Assembly: GCF_039888675.1 (NCBI RefSeq)
Contig: NZ_JBDQQR010000003.1
Span: 372,001 to 436,000, forward strand
DNA: 64,000 nucleotides
Reading direction: 5' to 3'
Origin: Mesorhizobium sp. CAU 1732
Lineage (GTDB): Bacteria > Pseudomonadota > Alphaproteobacteria > Rhizobiales > Rhizobiaceae
A model generated the notes under the pieces. It saw nothing but the letters and a program-made list of their open reading frames with translations. It did not search any database and had not been told where the DNA came from. Positions 50,395 through 59,689 of this stretch are shown piece after piece. Every line of letters begins with the position of its first letter. Position 1 is the first letter of the stretch. Both the position numbers and the translations under genes were made by a program.

Positions 50395-51491
50395 CGCATG
50401 CGCTCCGTCTTGAGATAGGATTTCTGGCGGCGGAACATGTCCTTTCGGTAGAACGGGAAGAGCTCGAAATAGGTTCGTATCTTCACCCAGCGTCCATAGA
50501 TGCCCATCGGCTCGAACAGGATGAACAGGATCAGGATCCCGCCGAAGAGCGCCGATTCGAGACCGGGTATGGCGATCGAGCTCCCGCCCAGGAACTGGTT
50601 CAGGAACGTGCGCGACAGCGAGATCGCCTGCGGCAGGAGCGCCACGACGGCCGCGCCGAAGAATGCGCCGTGGATCGAGCCCAACCCGCCGATCACGATT
50701 GCCAGCAGAAGCTGGATCGAGATGATGATGTTGAACGTCTCGTTGTTGAAGATGCCGGCGAAGTGCCCCATCAGCGCACCGGCCAACCCCGTGACGCCTG
50801 CCGAAATGCCGAATGCGACGGCCTTCGTCCGCGCGACGTTGACGCCCATCGCCTGCGCCGAGATTTCGGAATCGCGGATCGCCGCAAACGAGCGCCCGAG
50901 GGGCGAACGCTGCAAGTTGCGGTACAGAAGCACCACCAGCAGGGTCACCGCGAGGACGAGGTAATAGAGCCTGTCCGGGTTGCCGTAGCGATTGAAGCTC
51001 AGGCCGAAGATCTCGATATCCGGGGCCATCAGCCCCATCACGCCCGCCGTCAGCGGCTCCGCGACGACGATCAGATCGTCGGTCAGGATCGAGATCGCCA
51101 GCGTGCCGATGGCGAGATAGATGCCGTGGAGTTTGGTCATCGGCCGGGCGATGACGGCTCCGGCGATTCCGGCGATCAGGCCGGCCAGCGGAAACGACAG
51201 GATGAAGGGCAGGCCCAGCCTGGTCTGCAGCAGCACGTTGGCGTAGCAGCCGACGGCGAGGAACGCGGCATGTCCGAGGCTCGCCTGACCCGACTGCCCG
51301 ACGAGGATCATCAGCCCCATGCAGGCGATGGCCCAGATCAGCAGATTGGTCATCTCGCCGATCGCGAACGTGCTCATGACGAGCGGCAGCCCGACGGCGA
51401 TGACGAGCAGAAGGACGTACCATCCGGCCTGAGCGCGATGACGGAACAGGTTGATGTCGGCGTCGTACGATGTCTTGAAAACGGTCCGCAT
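50391..51491 (-). CDS. livM: ABC transporter permease, LivM type
   Basis: A 366-residue inner-membrane permease with about nine to ten helices. The LivM signature GQSGQASLGHAAFLAVGCY and the EAA-like loop RDSEISAQAMGVNVARTKAVAFGISAG (split) are clear. It sits 4 bases after the livH stop and overlaps livG. A charged cytoplasmic C-terminus (RKDMFRRQKSYLKTERMR) is longer than typical. Confidence 0.94.
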   Translation of the reverse strand: MRTVFKTSYDADINLFRHRAQAGWYVLLLVIAVGLPLVMSTFAIGEMTNLLIWAIACMGLMILVGQSGQASLGHAAFLAVGCYANVLLQTRLGLPFILSFPLAGLIAGIAGAVIARPMTKLHGIYLAIGTLAISILTDDLIVVAEPLTAGVMGLMAPDIEIFGLSFNRYGNPDRLYYLVLAVTLLVVLLYRNLQRSPLGRSFAAIRDSEISAQAMGVNVARTKAVAFGISAGVTGLAGALMGHFAGIFNNETFNIIISIQLLLAIVIGGLGSIHGAFFGAAVVALLPQAISLSRTFLNQFLGGSSIAIPGLESALFGGILILFILFEPMGIYGRWVKIRTYFELFPFYRKDMFRRQKSYLKTERMR

Positions 51492-51495
51492 CAGC

Positions 51496-52371
51496 TCACA
51501 CCTTCTTCTGGTGGACCTGGGCGAGAATGCCGTGCGGTCGGAAGATCAGGATCAGGAACAGCAGCAGATACGGCATGATCTGCGAATAGCCGGCTGCGAT
51601 GTACCGGGAGGCGAAGGGCTCGATCAGCCCGACGATGATGCCGCCGAGCAAAGCGCCCGGCAGGCTGCCGAACCCGCCGATGACGGCAGCCGCGAAGGCC
51701 TTGATGCCGAGCAGGCCGATCGACGGATCGATCGATCCTTTCGAGGCGAAGAGGATGCCTGCGACCGCAGCGACCATGCCGGCAAGCGCCCAGATCAGCG
51801 AGTGCACCCGCTTGACCGGGATGCCCATATAGTAGGCCGCTAGCTGGTTCTGCGACGAGGCCTGCATGGCGACGCCGAGCTTCGTGCGGTTGAAGTAGAA
51901 ATAGAGCACCACTGTCAGAATGACCGTGACGAGGATCACCATGATCTCGTCCAACCCGAGGACGAGGCCTCCGAGGCGGACGTCGCGCCCCGCGATGGGC
52001 GATTGCAGGGAGATCGGCTCATGCCCCCAGATGAGGCCGGCCATGAAGCGCAGCACGAAGCCGAGCGCGATCGTGAGGATGATGACGGCGACCTGGCTCT
52101 GGCCGAACATGCGGCGCAACACGACGAGATCGAGCGCGTAGCCGAATGCCCCCATGATACCGATGGCGATCGGCACGGACAGCCAGAAGGGTAGTCCCAT
52201 GAATTGCGGGTTGGTCAAACCGAGACAGATGAAGGCGCCGAGCATCATGAAATCGCCCTGGGCGAAATTCACCGCTTCCGTAGCCTTGTAGATCAGCACG
52301 AAGCCCATCGCGATCAGGCCGTAGACACAACCATTCGCGAGGCCGCTGACGATCAGCTGCAAGACGTCCAA
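51496..52371 (-). CDS. livH: ABC transporter permease, LivH type
   Basis: A 291-residue permease, eight or so helices, with the family features GLIAMGFVLIYKATEAVNFAQGDFMMLGAF and VKRVHSLIWALAGMVAAVAG (split). The start is TTG at 52371: a strong GGAGGAGG lies 7 bases upstream, and MDVLQLIVSGLANGCVYG fits LivH N-termini. The GTG at 52395 lies ahead of that ribosome binding site and is unlikely. Confidence 0.92.
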   Translation of the reverse strand: MDVLQLIVSGLANGCVYGLIAMGFVLIYKATEAVNFAQGDFMMLGAFICLGLTNPQFMGLPFWLSVPIAIGIMGAFGYALDLVVLRRMFGQSQVAVIILTIALGFVLRFMAGLIWGHEPISLQSPIAGRDVRLGGLVLGLDEIMVILVTVILTVVLYFYFNRTKLGVAMQASSQNQLAAYYMGIPVKRVHSLIWALAGMVAAVAGILFASKGSIDPSIGLLGIKAFAAAVIGGFGSLPGALLGGIIVGLIEPFASRYIAAGYSQIMPYLLLFLILIFRPHGILAQVHQKKV

Positions 52372-52469
52372 ATACGTTCCTCCTCCAACGGACACGCGAT
52401 CTGACGCCGCGCTGTCCCGATTCTCCTCCTCGCGCCGTCCTCCTCAAGACAGCGCGCCCTCCTCAAATC

Positions 52470-53510
52470 CTATGGTGCAATGAACACCTTTCCGTTCGGC
52501 TTGGCGAGTTCTTCTGCAACTTTTCCGACAGCTTCCGACATCGGCACCACCGCGGTGACGTCCGTTGCCCAGCGTCCGTCGGAAAAGCGCTTCTGCGCCT
52601 CCATGACCGCATGCACGCGGCGCTCGGCCGGCACGCTGCGCATCCATTCGGTAAGCCAGAAGCCCTCGATCTTCTTGTGCATGAAGATCATCTGGCCAGG
52701 CTCAGGAATGGCGGTCGCGGTCTGGTCGAGCCGTCCATAGATGATCCAGCGCGCCCTCTTGGGCATCGCGTTGAAAAGTGCGCCTGCAAGCGGGCCCGTC
52801 ACGGCGTCGAGGAAGATGCGCGGCTTTTCCTCGCGCATCACCTCCTGCATCTTCTGCGCGAAGTCAGGCGCGTCGGCATTCAGGACATGGGCCGCGCCTG
52901 CCTTCAAAAGCAGCGGGATTTGCTCGTCGCGACGCACGATAGCGATCGGACGGAAACCTTCGTCCTTGGCCACGCCCATGATGAGCTTGCAAAGCTGGCT
53001 CGCGCCGGCGGTCAGCACGAAGGCCTTCTCGCCTTCCTCGCGAACGATGTCGAACATCGCAAGCGCGGTCAGCGGATTGACGATCATCGCGGCAGCATCT
53101 TCGTCGCGGACGCTGTCGATGATCGGAATGCAGGCTGCCGCATCCGCAACGGCGTATTCAGCCCAGCTTCCCCAGTTGGAAAGCCCGGTGGCGAACGCGA
53201 TCCGCTTGCCCATCATCGCCTGCGCGGCCGGGTCCTCGCCGGCAGCGACCACCTCGCCGACACCCTCGAAGCCCGCCGGCCTGCCTTTCGCGCGCGGCTG
53301 GCCGTACATGCCCTTCACGAACATCACGTCGGACGGATTGATCGAGGCGAGACGGACCTTCACGAGCACCTCACGGCCGGTCGGGGTCGGCACCTCGATC
53401 GTGCCCGCCTCGACATAGGGATCCATCGCTTCGAGAACGCTGCCGGACGGAGTCTTTGTATAGCCGTCCTCCGTGAGGAGCAGCGCGTTCATGGTGGCTG
53501 GAATGCTCAT
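52470..53510 (-). CDS. Zinc-type/MDR oxidoreductase (quinone-reductase-like)
   Basis: A 346-residue medium-chain dehydrogenase/reductase. The N-terminal GroES-like domain has PTGREVLVKVRLASINPSDVMFVKGMYG, then FEGVGEVVAAG. The nucleotide site is degenerate (VLTAGASQLCKLIMGVAKDEG). Zinc ligands are absent, as in quinone or enoyl reductases. In the operon it may act on the double bond or carbonyl of a CoA ester. It is 98 bases before livH and 12 after the next gene. Confidence 0.87.
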   Translation of the reverse strand: MSIPATMNALLLTEDGYTKTPSGSVLEAMDPYVEAGTIEVPTPTGREVLVKVRLASINPSDVMFVKGMYGQPRAKGRPAGFEGVGEVVAAGEDPAAQAMMGKRIAFATGLSNWGSWAEYAVADAAACIPIIDSVRDEDAAAMIVNPLTALAMFDIVREEGEKAFVLTAGASQLCKLIMGVAKDEGFRPIAIVRRDEQIPLLLKAGAAHVLNADAPDFAQKMQEVMREEKPRIFLDAVTGPLAGALFNAMPKRARWIIYGRLDQTATAIPEPGQMIFMHKKIEGFWLTEWMRSVPAERRVHAVMEAQKRFSDGRWATDVTAVVPMSEAVGKVAEELAKPNGKVFIAP

Positions 53511-53522
53511 GATGTCAGGCCT

Positions 53523-54491
53523 TCATGGCTTCAGGATGATCTTGCCGGTCGATCCACGACCGAGCACACGCGTCAGGACCGTAGCTGCATCGCTAAGCGG
53601 ATAGACGCCTTCGATGACCGGCTTGACCTTGCCGCTCATCAGCCAGCCGAGCAGTTCCTTCATGTTGTCGGCGTAGGCGGCAGGCTCCTTCTGCGTGAAG
53701 GCACCCCAGAAGACGCCGACGACGCTGTAGCTCTTCACGAGCGTCAGATTGACCGGAAGCTTGGGGATCGTGCCCGACGCGAAGCCGACGACGAGCAGCC
53801 GACCGCCCCAGCCCATCGAGCGTGACAGCGCGTCGAAGGCTTCGCCGCCGACCGGATCGAACGCGACATCGACGCCTGCGCCACCGGTCGCAGCCTTCAA
53901 TTCGTCCTTGAGGTTGTCGTAGCCGAGAACGATATCGGCGCCGGCATCCTTCGCGACCCGGCGCTTGTCTTCGGTCGATGCGACACCGATGACCTTCGCG
54001 CCCATCGCCTTGCCGATCTGGACGGCCGCGACGCCGGTCGCGCCCGATGCGCCGAGAACACACAAGGTCTCGCCCGCCTTGAGCTGGCCGCGCTGCTTGA
54101 GCGCGTAATGCGAGGTGCCGTAGCCGCACATCATCGCGCACGCATCCTCGCCCGAGATGCCATCGGGCAGCGGCATCACCGCCGATTCAGGCGCGGCGAC
54201 CTTTTCGGCATAGGCGCCCAGCGAACTGACCGCACCGACCCGGTCGCCAACCTTGTAGCGCGTGACCTTTTCGCCCACCGCGCTGACCCGACCCGCCACT
54301 TCCATGCCCGGCACGAAGGGAACGGGCGGCTTCATCTGGTAGAGGCCCTGGACGAGCAGCCCGTCAGGGAAATTGACGCCGATCTGCTCGGCGTCGATGA
54401 CCACCGTGTGCCCTTCCGCCTTCGGCTCCGGCCAGTCTGCGTAGACGAGCTGGTCGAGCGGTCCGAAGTCGTTCGCGACGATAGCCTTCAT
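53523..54491 (-). CDS. NADPH:quinone oxidoreductase family MDR enzyme
   Basis: A 322-residue zinc-free MDR enzyme. KAIVANDFGPLDQLVYAD, VNFPDGLLVQGLYQ, PFVPGMEVAGRV and the Rossmann motif VLGASGATGVAAVQIGKAMGAKVIG are present, as is FDPVGGEAF. Such enzymes reduce quinones, enones or enoyl thioesters. It starts one base before the end of the acyl-CoA dehydrogenase gene's intergenic boundary, effectively back to back, so the genes are cotranscribed. Confidence 0.9.
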   Translation of the reverse strand: MKAIVANDFGPLDQLVYADWPEPKAEGHTVVIDAEQIGVNFPDGLLVQGLYQMKPPVPFVPGMEVAGRVSAVGEKVTRYKVGDRVGAVSSLGAYAEKVAAPESAVMPLPDGISGEDACAMMCGYGTSHYALKQRGQLKAGETLCVLGASGATGVAAVQIGKAMGAKVIGVASTEDKRRVAKDAGADIVLGYDNLKDELKAATGGAGVDVAFDPVGGEAFDALSRSMGWGGRLLVVGFASGTIPKLPVNLTLVKSYSVVGVFWGAFTQKEPAAYADNMKELLGWLMSGKVKPVIEGVYPLSDAATVLTRVLGRGSTGKIILKP

Positions 54492-54492
54492 A

Positions 54493-55746
54493 TCAAACCT
54501 TCTGCTGGGTGTATTTCTTGAGTTCTTCGCGCGCGACCTGCCGGCGATGGACCGCGTCGGGTCCGTCAGCCAGCCGCAACGTGCGCAGATGCGTCCAGGA
54601 GCGTGCCAGCGGCGTATCCTGGCTGATGCCCTGACCGCCATACATCTGCACGGCTTCATCGGTGATCTTCAGGGCGATGCGCGGCGCGATCACCTTGATC
54701 TGGCTGATCCACGGCGCGGCGGCTTTCTTGTCGCCCTGATCGATCATCCACGCCGCCTTGAGGCAGAGCAGGCGCGCCATCTCGATCTCCATGCGCGATT
54801 CCGCGATGATGTCGAAATTCGCGCCAAGCTGCGCCAGCGGCTTGCCGAAGGCCTCGCGGCGCATCGCACGCGTGCACATCAGTTCCAGCGCCATTTCGGC
54901 CTGCCCGATCGCGCGCATGCAGTGATGAATGCGGCCAGGCCCGAGGCGGCCCTGCGCGATCTCGAAGCCCCTGCCCTCGCCCAAAATCATGTTGTTCGCC
55001 GGCACCCGGACATTCTCGAATTTGAGATGGAGGTGGCCATGCGGCGCGTCGTCGTCGCCATAGACCGTCATCGCGCGGAGCTTGGTGATGCCGGGCGTAT
55101 CGGCCGGCACGAGGATCATCGAGTGCTGCTGGTGCTTTGGACGCGCATCGTCCGGCGTGCGAACCATCGTGATGTAGATCGCGCAGCGTGGATCGCCCGC
55201 TCCCGACGACCACCATTTCTCGCCGTTGAGCACGTAGGAATCGCCGTCGCGCTCGCACCGCATGGCGATGTTGGTGGCATCCGAGGATGCGACATCCGGC
55301 TCGGTCATCAGATAGGCGGAGCGGATCTTGCCGTCGAGCAGCGGCTTCAGCCAGCGCTCCTTGTGTTCGTCGGCACAATAGCGCTCCAGCACTTCCATGT
55401 TGCCGGTGTCCGGCGCGGAACAGTTGAACGTCTCGGCGCCCAGATGCGCCTTGCCCATCTCCTCGGCGAGATAGGCGTACTCGACAGTCGACAGGCCGTA
55501 GCCGCGATCGGAATGGGTCAGCCAGAAATTCCACAGGCCGCGTTCGCGCGCCTTCGCCTTCAGCCCTTCGAGGATTTCGGTCTGGCGTGCCGTGTAGCTC
55601 CAGCGGTCTCCCTCCTTGCCGACTTCGGCCAGGAACTCTTCGTCGAGCGGGATGATCTCGTCGCGCACCATGCGCGCCACCTTCTCGTGGATCGGCTTGA
55701 CCTTCTCGGTCATGCCGAGATTCATGTCGGGGTTCCTGTCGCTCAT
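54493..55746 (-). CDS. Acyl-CoA dehydrogenase, ACAD10/ACAD11 type
   Basis: A 417-residue flavoprotein. Diagnostic segments are FNCSAPDTGNMEVL (107-120), TEPDVASSDATNI (148-160), GEKWWSSGAGDP (175-186), GEGRGFEIAQGRLGPGRIHH and LRLADGPDAVH. As I recall, these match the dehydrogenase half of mammalian ACAD11 nearly word for word, more than they match ordinary fatty-acid dehydrogenases. ACAD10/11 and bacterial LvaC act on phosphorylated 4-hydroxyacyl-CoA, eliminating phosphate. The matching kinase gene lies in the plus arm (57869-58903). Its start overlaps the TetR stop. Confidence 0.9.
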   Translation of the reverse strand: MSDRNPDMNLGMTEKVKPIHEKVARMVRDEIIPLDEEFLAEVGKEGDRWSYTARQTEILEGLKAKARERGLWNFWLTHSDRGYGLSTVEYAYLAEEMGKAHLGAETFNCSAPDTGNMEVLERYCADEHKERWLKPLLDGKIRSAYLMTEPDVASSDATNIAMRCERDGDSYVLNGEKWWSSGAGDPRCAIYITMVRTPDDARPKHQQHSMILVPADTPGITKLRAMTVYGDDDAPHGHLHLKFENVRVPANNMILGEGRGFEIAQGRLGPGRIHHCMRAIGQAEMALELMCTRAMRREAFGKPLAQLGANFDIIAESRMEIEMARLLCLKAAWMIDQGDKKAAAPWISQIKVIAPRIALKITDEAVQMYGGQGISQDTPLARSWTHLRTLRLADGPDAVHRRQVAREELKKYTQQKV

Positions 55747-56390
55747 GCCTGTAACTTTTCCTCCTTGCCGCCCAGCCCACGATAGGCGCAGACGACGACC
55801 TGTCGTGCAATGTCTTCCCTGTCCGCCTGTGTCTCGCCGACCCGCGGCGCGTACCAGAAGATGGGTGAATTGAGCGTCATGAACATCAACTGGTTGGCGA
55901 TGCTCGGATTGTCGAAAACGAAATCGCCTTCATCCCGCGCCGCGAAAGCGACCTCGCGAAACATGTTGCCGTACCGTGTCCGGTAATCGATCAGTTCGCC
56001 ATAGACGTTTCGCTGCTCGGGCGTGGTCGCACCGCGAAGATGCATCTCGACGCCCATCCAGACCGCGCGCTGGAAGGGCTTCGTGTTGATCATCTGCAAG
56101 ACATGCACGAAGGCCATGCGCCGCCAGCGGGCGGCCGCGGGTCCTTTCAGCGAGCGGTAGGGTTCGACGGCTGCGAAGTTCATGTCCATTCCCGCACGAA
56201 ACACTGCGGCGAACAGATCGGACTTCGAGCGGAAGTGATGGTAGATTCGGCCCTTCGTCGCGCCGAGGCTGCGGGCGACATCGTCGATGGACGTTTCGGT
56301 GTATCCGCGATCCATGAAACAGCGCGCTGCCGCCTGCAGAATGTCGGCGCGCGAGCTCTCCAAAACCTGATCACGGACGCCAAGCGCCAT
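55743..56390 (-). CDS. TetR/AcrR-family regulator, probable repressor of the surrounding catabolic genes
   Basis: A 215-residue DNA-binding protein. The TetR helix-turn-helix (ILQAAARCFMDRGYTETSIDDVARSLGATKGRIYHHFRSKSDLFAAVF, quoted in part) is followed by a C-terminal ligand domain rich in aromatics. It heads the minus arm and overlaps the dehydrogenase gene by four bases. ATG 56390 is chosen, with GGGAGG upstream at long spacing; 56411 is possible. An acyl-CoA intermediate is the expected inducer. Confidence 0.88.
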   Translation of the reverse strand: MALGVRDQVLESSRADILQAAARCFMDRGYTETSIDDVARSLGATKGRIYHHFRSKSDLFAAVFRAGMDMNFAAVEPYRSLKGPAAARWRRMAFVHVLQMINTKPFQRAVWMGVEMHLRGATTPEQRNVYGELIDYRTRYGNMFREVAFAARDEGDFVFDNPSIANQLMFMTLNSPIFWYAPRVGETQADREDIARQVVVCAYRGLGGKEEKLQA

Positions 56391-56481
56391 CGATCGCTGA
56401 TCCTCCCTCATCCGCAGTGCCGGCCCGACCTCAAGCCTTGTGCCTTTTTCAGATCGGGCCTTTACCTGTATCGAAATGATG

Positions 56482-56501
56482 AACATACTACTGGGTATGT
56501 T
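56482..56501. promoter_or_regulatory. TetR-type operator palindrome
   Basis: AACATAC-TACTGG-GTATGTT: exact 7-bp arms with a 6-base spacer in the short space between the divergent TetR and SDR genes, 92 bases from TetR and 54 from the SDR start. Position and form suit autoregulation and control of both arms. Confidence 0.7.
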
Positions 56502-56554
56502 GTCAACGCGGCCTCCGGTTTTTCCGTCTGCCCGCGTCGCAAGAGGGAGGATCG

Positions 56555-57367
56555 ATGACATATCTTCAGGATCTGTTTTCCGTCGAGGGCAAGACCGCGC
56601 TCGTCACCGGTGCTGCGACGGGTATCGGCCGCATGGCCGCGACCGGCCTGATCAGGGGCGGCGCAAACGTCCTGATCGCATCGCGCAAAGGCGCTGACTG
56701 CGCGCGCGTCGCCGACGAGCTGAATGAACTGGGCGGCGGCAGGGCCGAGGGGTTTTCAGGCGACGTCAGCACGCAGGAAGGCGTCGAGGCGCTCGCGGCA
56801 GAGGTCGCCAAGCGCACCGACAGGCTGAACATCCTCATCAACAATGCCGGCGTGTCGTGGGGCGCGGACTTCGAAAGCTTCCCCTACAGCGCCTGGGCGA
56901 AGGTGCTGAACGTCAACGTGACAGGCCTTTTCCACCTGACGCGCGAGTTGACGCCGCTGCTGCTCAAGGCCGCGAGCGACGCCGATCCGTCACGCATCAT
57001 CAATCTCGGCTCCGTCATGGGCACGCAACCGATGGCCGATGGCGCCTATTCCTACACGGCCTCGAAGGCTGCCGTGCATCATCTCACGCGGACGCTGGCG
57101 AACGAATTCGCGGAAAAGCGCATCACCGTCAACGCGTTCGCGCCCGGCCCCTTCCAGAGCCGCATGACGGCGTTCGCCACCGCCAGTGAGGAACAGGCCG
57201 AGACTGTCGGCAATCGCGTTCCGATCGGCAGGATTGGCGCTCCGGATGACATCGCCGGTGCGACGCTGTATCTGTGCAGCCGAGCGGGGAGCTACGTAAC
57301 TGGCGCGATCCTGCCGTTGGATGGGGGCCAGTCCGTCCAGCACGGGATGTCGCTGTTCAAGGAATGA
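56555..57367 (+). CDS. SDR-family oxidoreductase
   Basis: A 270-residue NAD(P)-dependent dehydrogenase/reductase. Cofactor motif TGAATGIGRMAATGL, NNAGVSWG, active Ser in NLGSVMG and Tyr167/Lys171 in YTASK. GGGAGG lies before the ATG. First gene of the plus arm; a 3-hydroxyacyl-CoA dehydrogenase or 4-oxoacyl-CoA reductase role fits the neighbours. Confidence 0.9.
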   Translation: MTYLQDLFSVEGKTALVTGAATGIGRMAATGLIRGGANVLIASRKGADCARVADELNELGGGRAEGFSGDVSTQEGVEALAAEVAKRTDRLNILINNAGVSWGADFESFPYSAWAKVLNVNVTGLFHLTRELTPLLLKAASDADPSRIINLGSVMGTQPMADGAYSYTASKAAVHHLTRTLANEFAEKRITVNAFAPGPFQSRMTAFATASEEQAETVGNRVPIGRIGAPDDIAGATLYLCSRAGSYVTGAILPLDGGQSVQHGMSLFKE

Positions 57368-57377
57368 CGCAGAACAC

Positions 57378-57872
57378 ATGAACCAAAGCCCACTAAAGCC
57401 GCTTCCGATGCAGGAAGCACTGGACGCGGTTGGAACGGAGATCGGCCTGTCGCCGTGGCGGGTCGTCTCCCAGGAGATGATCGACAAGTTCGCCGACGCG
57501 ACTGACGATCACCAGTTCATCCATGTCAACCCTGAGCGTGCAGCGGCCGAGACACCGTTCGGCGGCACCATCGCGCATGGCTTCCTGTCGCTGTCGCTGC
57601 TGTCGACCATGGCCTACGAAACGATCCGCCCGCTCGAAAATGCCGGCATGGGCATCAATTACGGCTTCGACAGGCTGCGCTTCGTGACACCCGTCAAGTC
57701 GGGCGCGCGCGTCAGGGCGCGCTTCGTCCTTGCCGAACTGGTCGCGCGGCCATCGGGTTGGGTGCATATGAATTACGACGTGACCATAGAGATCGAGGAT
57801 TCCAAGAAGCCCGCCCTCACCGCCCGCTGGCTGACGCTGGCGGTGATCGAGCGCAAGAAAGAGAATGCATGA
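57378..57872 (+). CDS. MaoC-family (R)-specific enoyl-CoA hydratase-like protein
   Basis: A 164-residue hot-dog-fold enzyme. The hydratase motif is [24 protein letters not shown], followed by [11 protein letters not shown]. It would add water to an enoyl-CoA. It starts 10 bases after the SDR and overlaps the kinase gene by four bases (ATGA). Confidence 0.92.
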   Translation: MNQSPLKPLPMQEALDAVGTEIGLSPWRVVSQEMIDKFADATDDHQFIHVNPERAAAETPFGGTIAHGFLSLSLLSTMAYETIRPLENAGMGINYGFDRLRFVTPVKSGARVRARFVLAELVARPSGWVHMNYDVTIEIEDSKKPALTARWLTLAVIERKKENA

Positions 57873-58903
57873 GCGACGCCAACGCGCTCGATTCTGCTGC
57901 ACTCGCGCCCTATCTCGAGGCGCATGTCGAAGGCTTCCACGGGCTCCGCTCGATCACGAAGTTCAATGCCGGCCAGTCGAACCCGACCTACAGGCTCGAC
58001 GCGCAGAGCGGCAGCTACGTGCTGCGCGCCAAACCTCCGGGCGAACTTCTGAAATCCGCGCACCAGGTCGATCGCGAATATCGAGTGATGAAAGCGCTGG
58101 CGGGAACGGCCGTACCGGTGCCGAACGTATTGCACCTCTCGGGCGAGGATTCGCCGATCGGGCGCATGTTCTACGTCATGGCCTTCGTCGAGGGGCGCAT
58201 CCTCTGGGACCCGGCCTTGGCAGATCTCGCATCCAATGCGGAACGCGAAGCCGTCAGCGACGCGATGAACACGGTTCTCGCCGCCCTCCACGACGTCGAT
58301 GTCGAGCGGGTCGGCCTCTCCGACTACGGCAAGCCCGGCAACTATTTCGAACGCCAGCTTTCGCGCTGGAGCAGCCAGTACCGCGCATCCGAGACCGAAA
58401 AGGTCGAGGATATGGACCGGCTGATCGAATGGCTCGAGCAGAACCTCGTCGCCGATGACGGCGTGGTGTCGCTGGTCCATGGCGACTACCGCCTCGACAA
58501 CATGATCTTTGCGCCAGACCGGCCGCAGGTCATCGCGGTTCTGGACTGGGAGCTCTCCACGCTCGGCCATCCCTTTGCCGATATCGCCTATCAGTGCATG
58601 CAGTGGCGCCTGCCCAACAATTCCGGGTTCCGGGGTCTCGGCGGCATCGACCGCAAGGCCGTGGGCTTGCCCACCGAGGAAGAGTACGTCGCCCGCTATT
58701 GCGAGCGGCGCGGCATTGCCGGGATCGACAACTGGATTTTCTATCTCGCCTTCTCGTTCTTCCGGCTCGCCGCGATCTGCCAGGGCGTCTACAAACGGGC
58801 GCTCGACGGAAACGCGTCCAATCCCGAAAAAGCCAAGACCTACGGGCAGGCGGTGCGGCTTCTGGCCGGGCTCGCCCAACAGGCGATCAGCGAGAGAAAG
58901 TGA
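57869..58903 (+). CDS. APH-fold phosphotransferase, ACAD11 kinase-domain/LvaA-like
   Basis: A 344-residue kinase-fold protein. ATP-site Lys55 ([20 protein letters not shown]), catalytic loop HGDYRLDN (204-211) and metal Asp in [12 protein letters not shown] (near 226). The sequence follows the N-terminal kinase half of ACAD11 ([22 protein letters not shown]). LvaA of Pseudomonas phosphorylates 4-hydroxyvaleryl-CoA; this protein is the likely counterpart. It does not look like a true aminoglycoside-resistance enzyme. Confidence 0.9.
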   Translation: MSDANALDSAALAPYLEAHVEGFHGLRSITKFNAGQSNPTYRLDAQSGSYVLRAKPPGELLKSAHQVDREYRVMKALAGTAVPVPNVLHLSGEDSPIGRMFYVMAFVEGRILWDPALADLASNAEREAVSDAMNTVLAALHDVDVERVGLSDYGKPGNYFERQLSRWSSQYRASETEKVEDMDRLIEWLEQNLVADDGVVSLVHGDYRLDNMIFAPDRPQVIAVLDWELSTLGHPFADIAYQCMQWRLPNNSGFRGLGGIDRKAVGLPTEEEYVARYCERRGIAGIDNWIFYLAFSFFRLAAICQGVYKRALDGNASNPEKAKTYGQAVRLLAGLAQQAISERK

Positions 58904-58908
58904 CCCTC

Positions 58909-59685
58909 ATGGGACGTTTCGACGGGCTCACCGTGCTCATCACCGGCGCCACGGGCGGTTTCGGAAAGCGCTCGGCTGAGCGTTTCGCCGCTGAGGGCGC
59001 GCGCCTCGTGCTCTCGGATATCGACGGGGATCGCCTGCAAGCGACAGCCGCCGCGCTCGACGCGGAAACGGCCATTCTCGCCGGCGACGTCTCGGACGAA
59101 ACGCTGTCGGAAAAGCTCGTCGCGCTCGCGGTGGAGCGCTTCGGCGCCCTGCATGTCGCGCTGAACAATGCCGGCATCGCGCAGAGCTTCGTCAAATTCC
59201 CGAACCTTCCCTCCGACGAGGCGCGGCGCATCATCGACGTCAATCTGATGGGCGTCTTCTACGCGATGAAGCACCAGCTTCCGGTGATGGAAAAGCAGTT
59301 CCGCGCAAACCAGACCAAGAGCGCGATCGTCAACATCGCATCCGTCGCGGGCATTGCCGGCGCGCCCCGCCTTGCCATGTATGCCGCCGCCAAGCATGGC
59401 GTCGTCGGACTGACGCGCTCGGCGGCCGCCGAATACGCCACCAAGGGCATCCGCGTGAACGCAGTCTGCCCGTCCTTTGCACGGACCCCGATGCTGACCG
59501 ACACGATCTACATGGCGGGCGCCGACACGGAAGCTGCCGAAGCGGACATCACGCGTGGCGTGCCCATGAAACGCGTGGCGGAAATCGACGAGATCATCGA
59601 GGTGATCCTGTTTGCGGCCGACCCCAAGAACTCGTTCATGACGGGACAGACGCTGGCAGCCGATGGCGGCATCACCGCTATCTGA
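58909..59685 (+). CDS. SDR-family oxidoreductase
   Basis: A 258-residue enzyme. TGATGGFGKRSAERF, NNAGIAQ, NIASVAG and catalytic Tyr158/Lys162 in YAAAK; FMTGQTLAADGG at the C-terminus. It ends the plus arm, 5 bases after the kinase gene. By analogy with LvaD it might reduce or oxidise the 4-position, but a 3-hydroxyacyl-CoA role is equally possible. Confidence 0.9.
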   Translation: MGRFDGLTVLITGATGGFGKRSAERFAAEGARLVLSDIDGDRLQATAAALDAETAILAGDVSDETLSEKLVALAVERFGALHVALNNAGIAQSFVKFPNLPSDEARRIIDVNLMGVFYAMKHQLPVMEKQFRANQTKSAIVNIASVAGIAGAPRLAMYAAAKHGVVGLTRSAAAEYATKGIRVNAVCPSFARTPMLTDTIYMAGADTEAAEADITRGVPMKRVAEIDEIIEVILFAADPKNSFMTGQTLAADGGITAI

Positions 59686-59689
59686 TCCT

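Noticed and set aside
52408-52456. CGCGCTGTC/GACAGCGCG repeat between livH and the MDR gene
   Set aside because: Loop of 31 bases and mid-operon position make a terminator unlikely.
57869-58903. Aminoglycoside-resistance gene
   Set aside because: The fold is APH-like, but sequence blocks and neighbours match the ACAD11 kinase domain.
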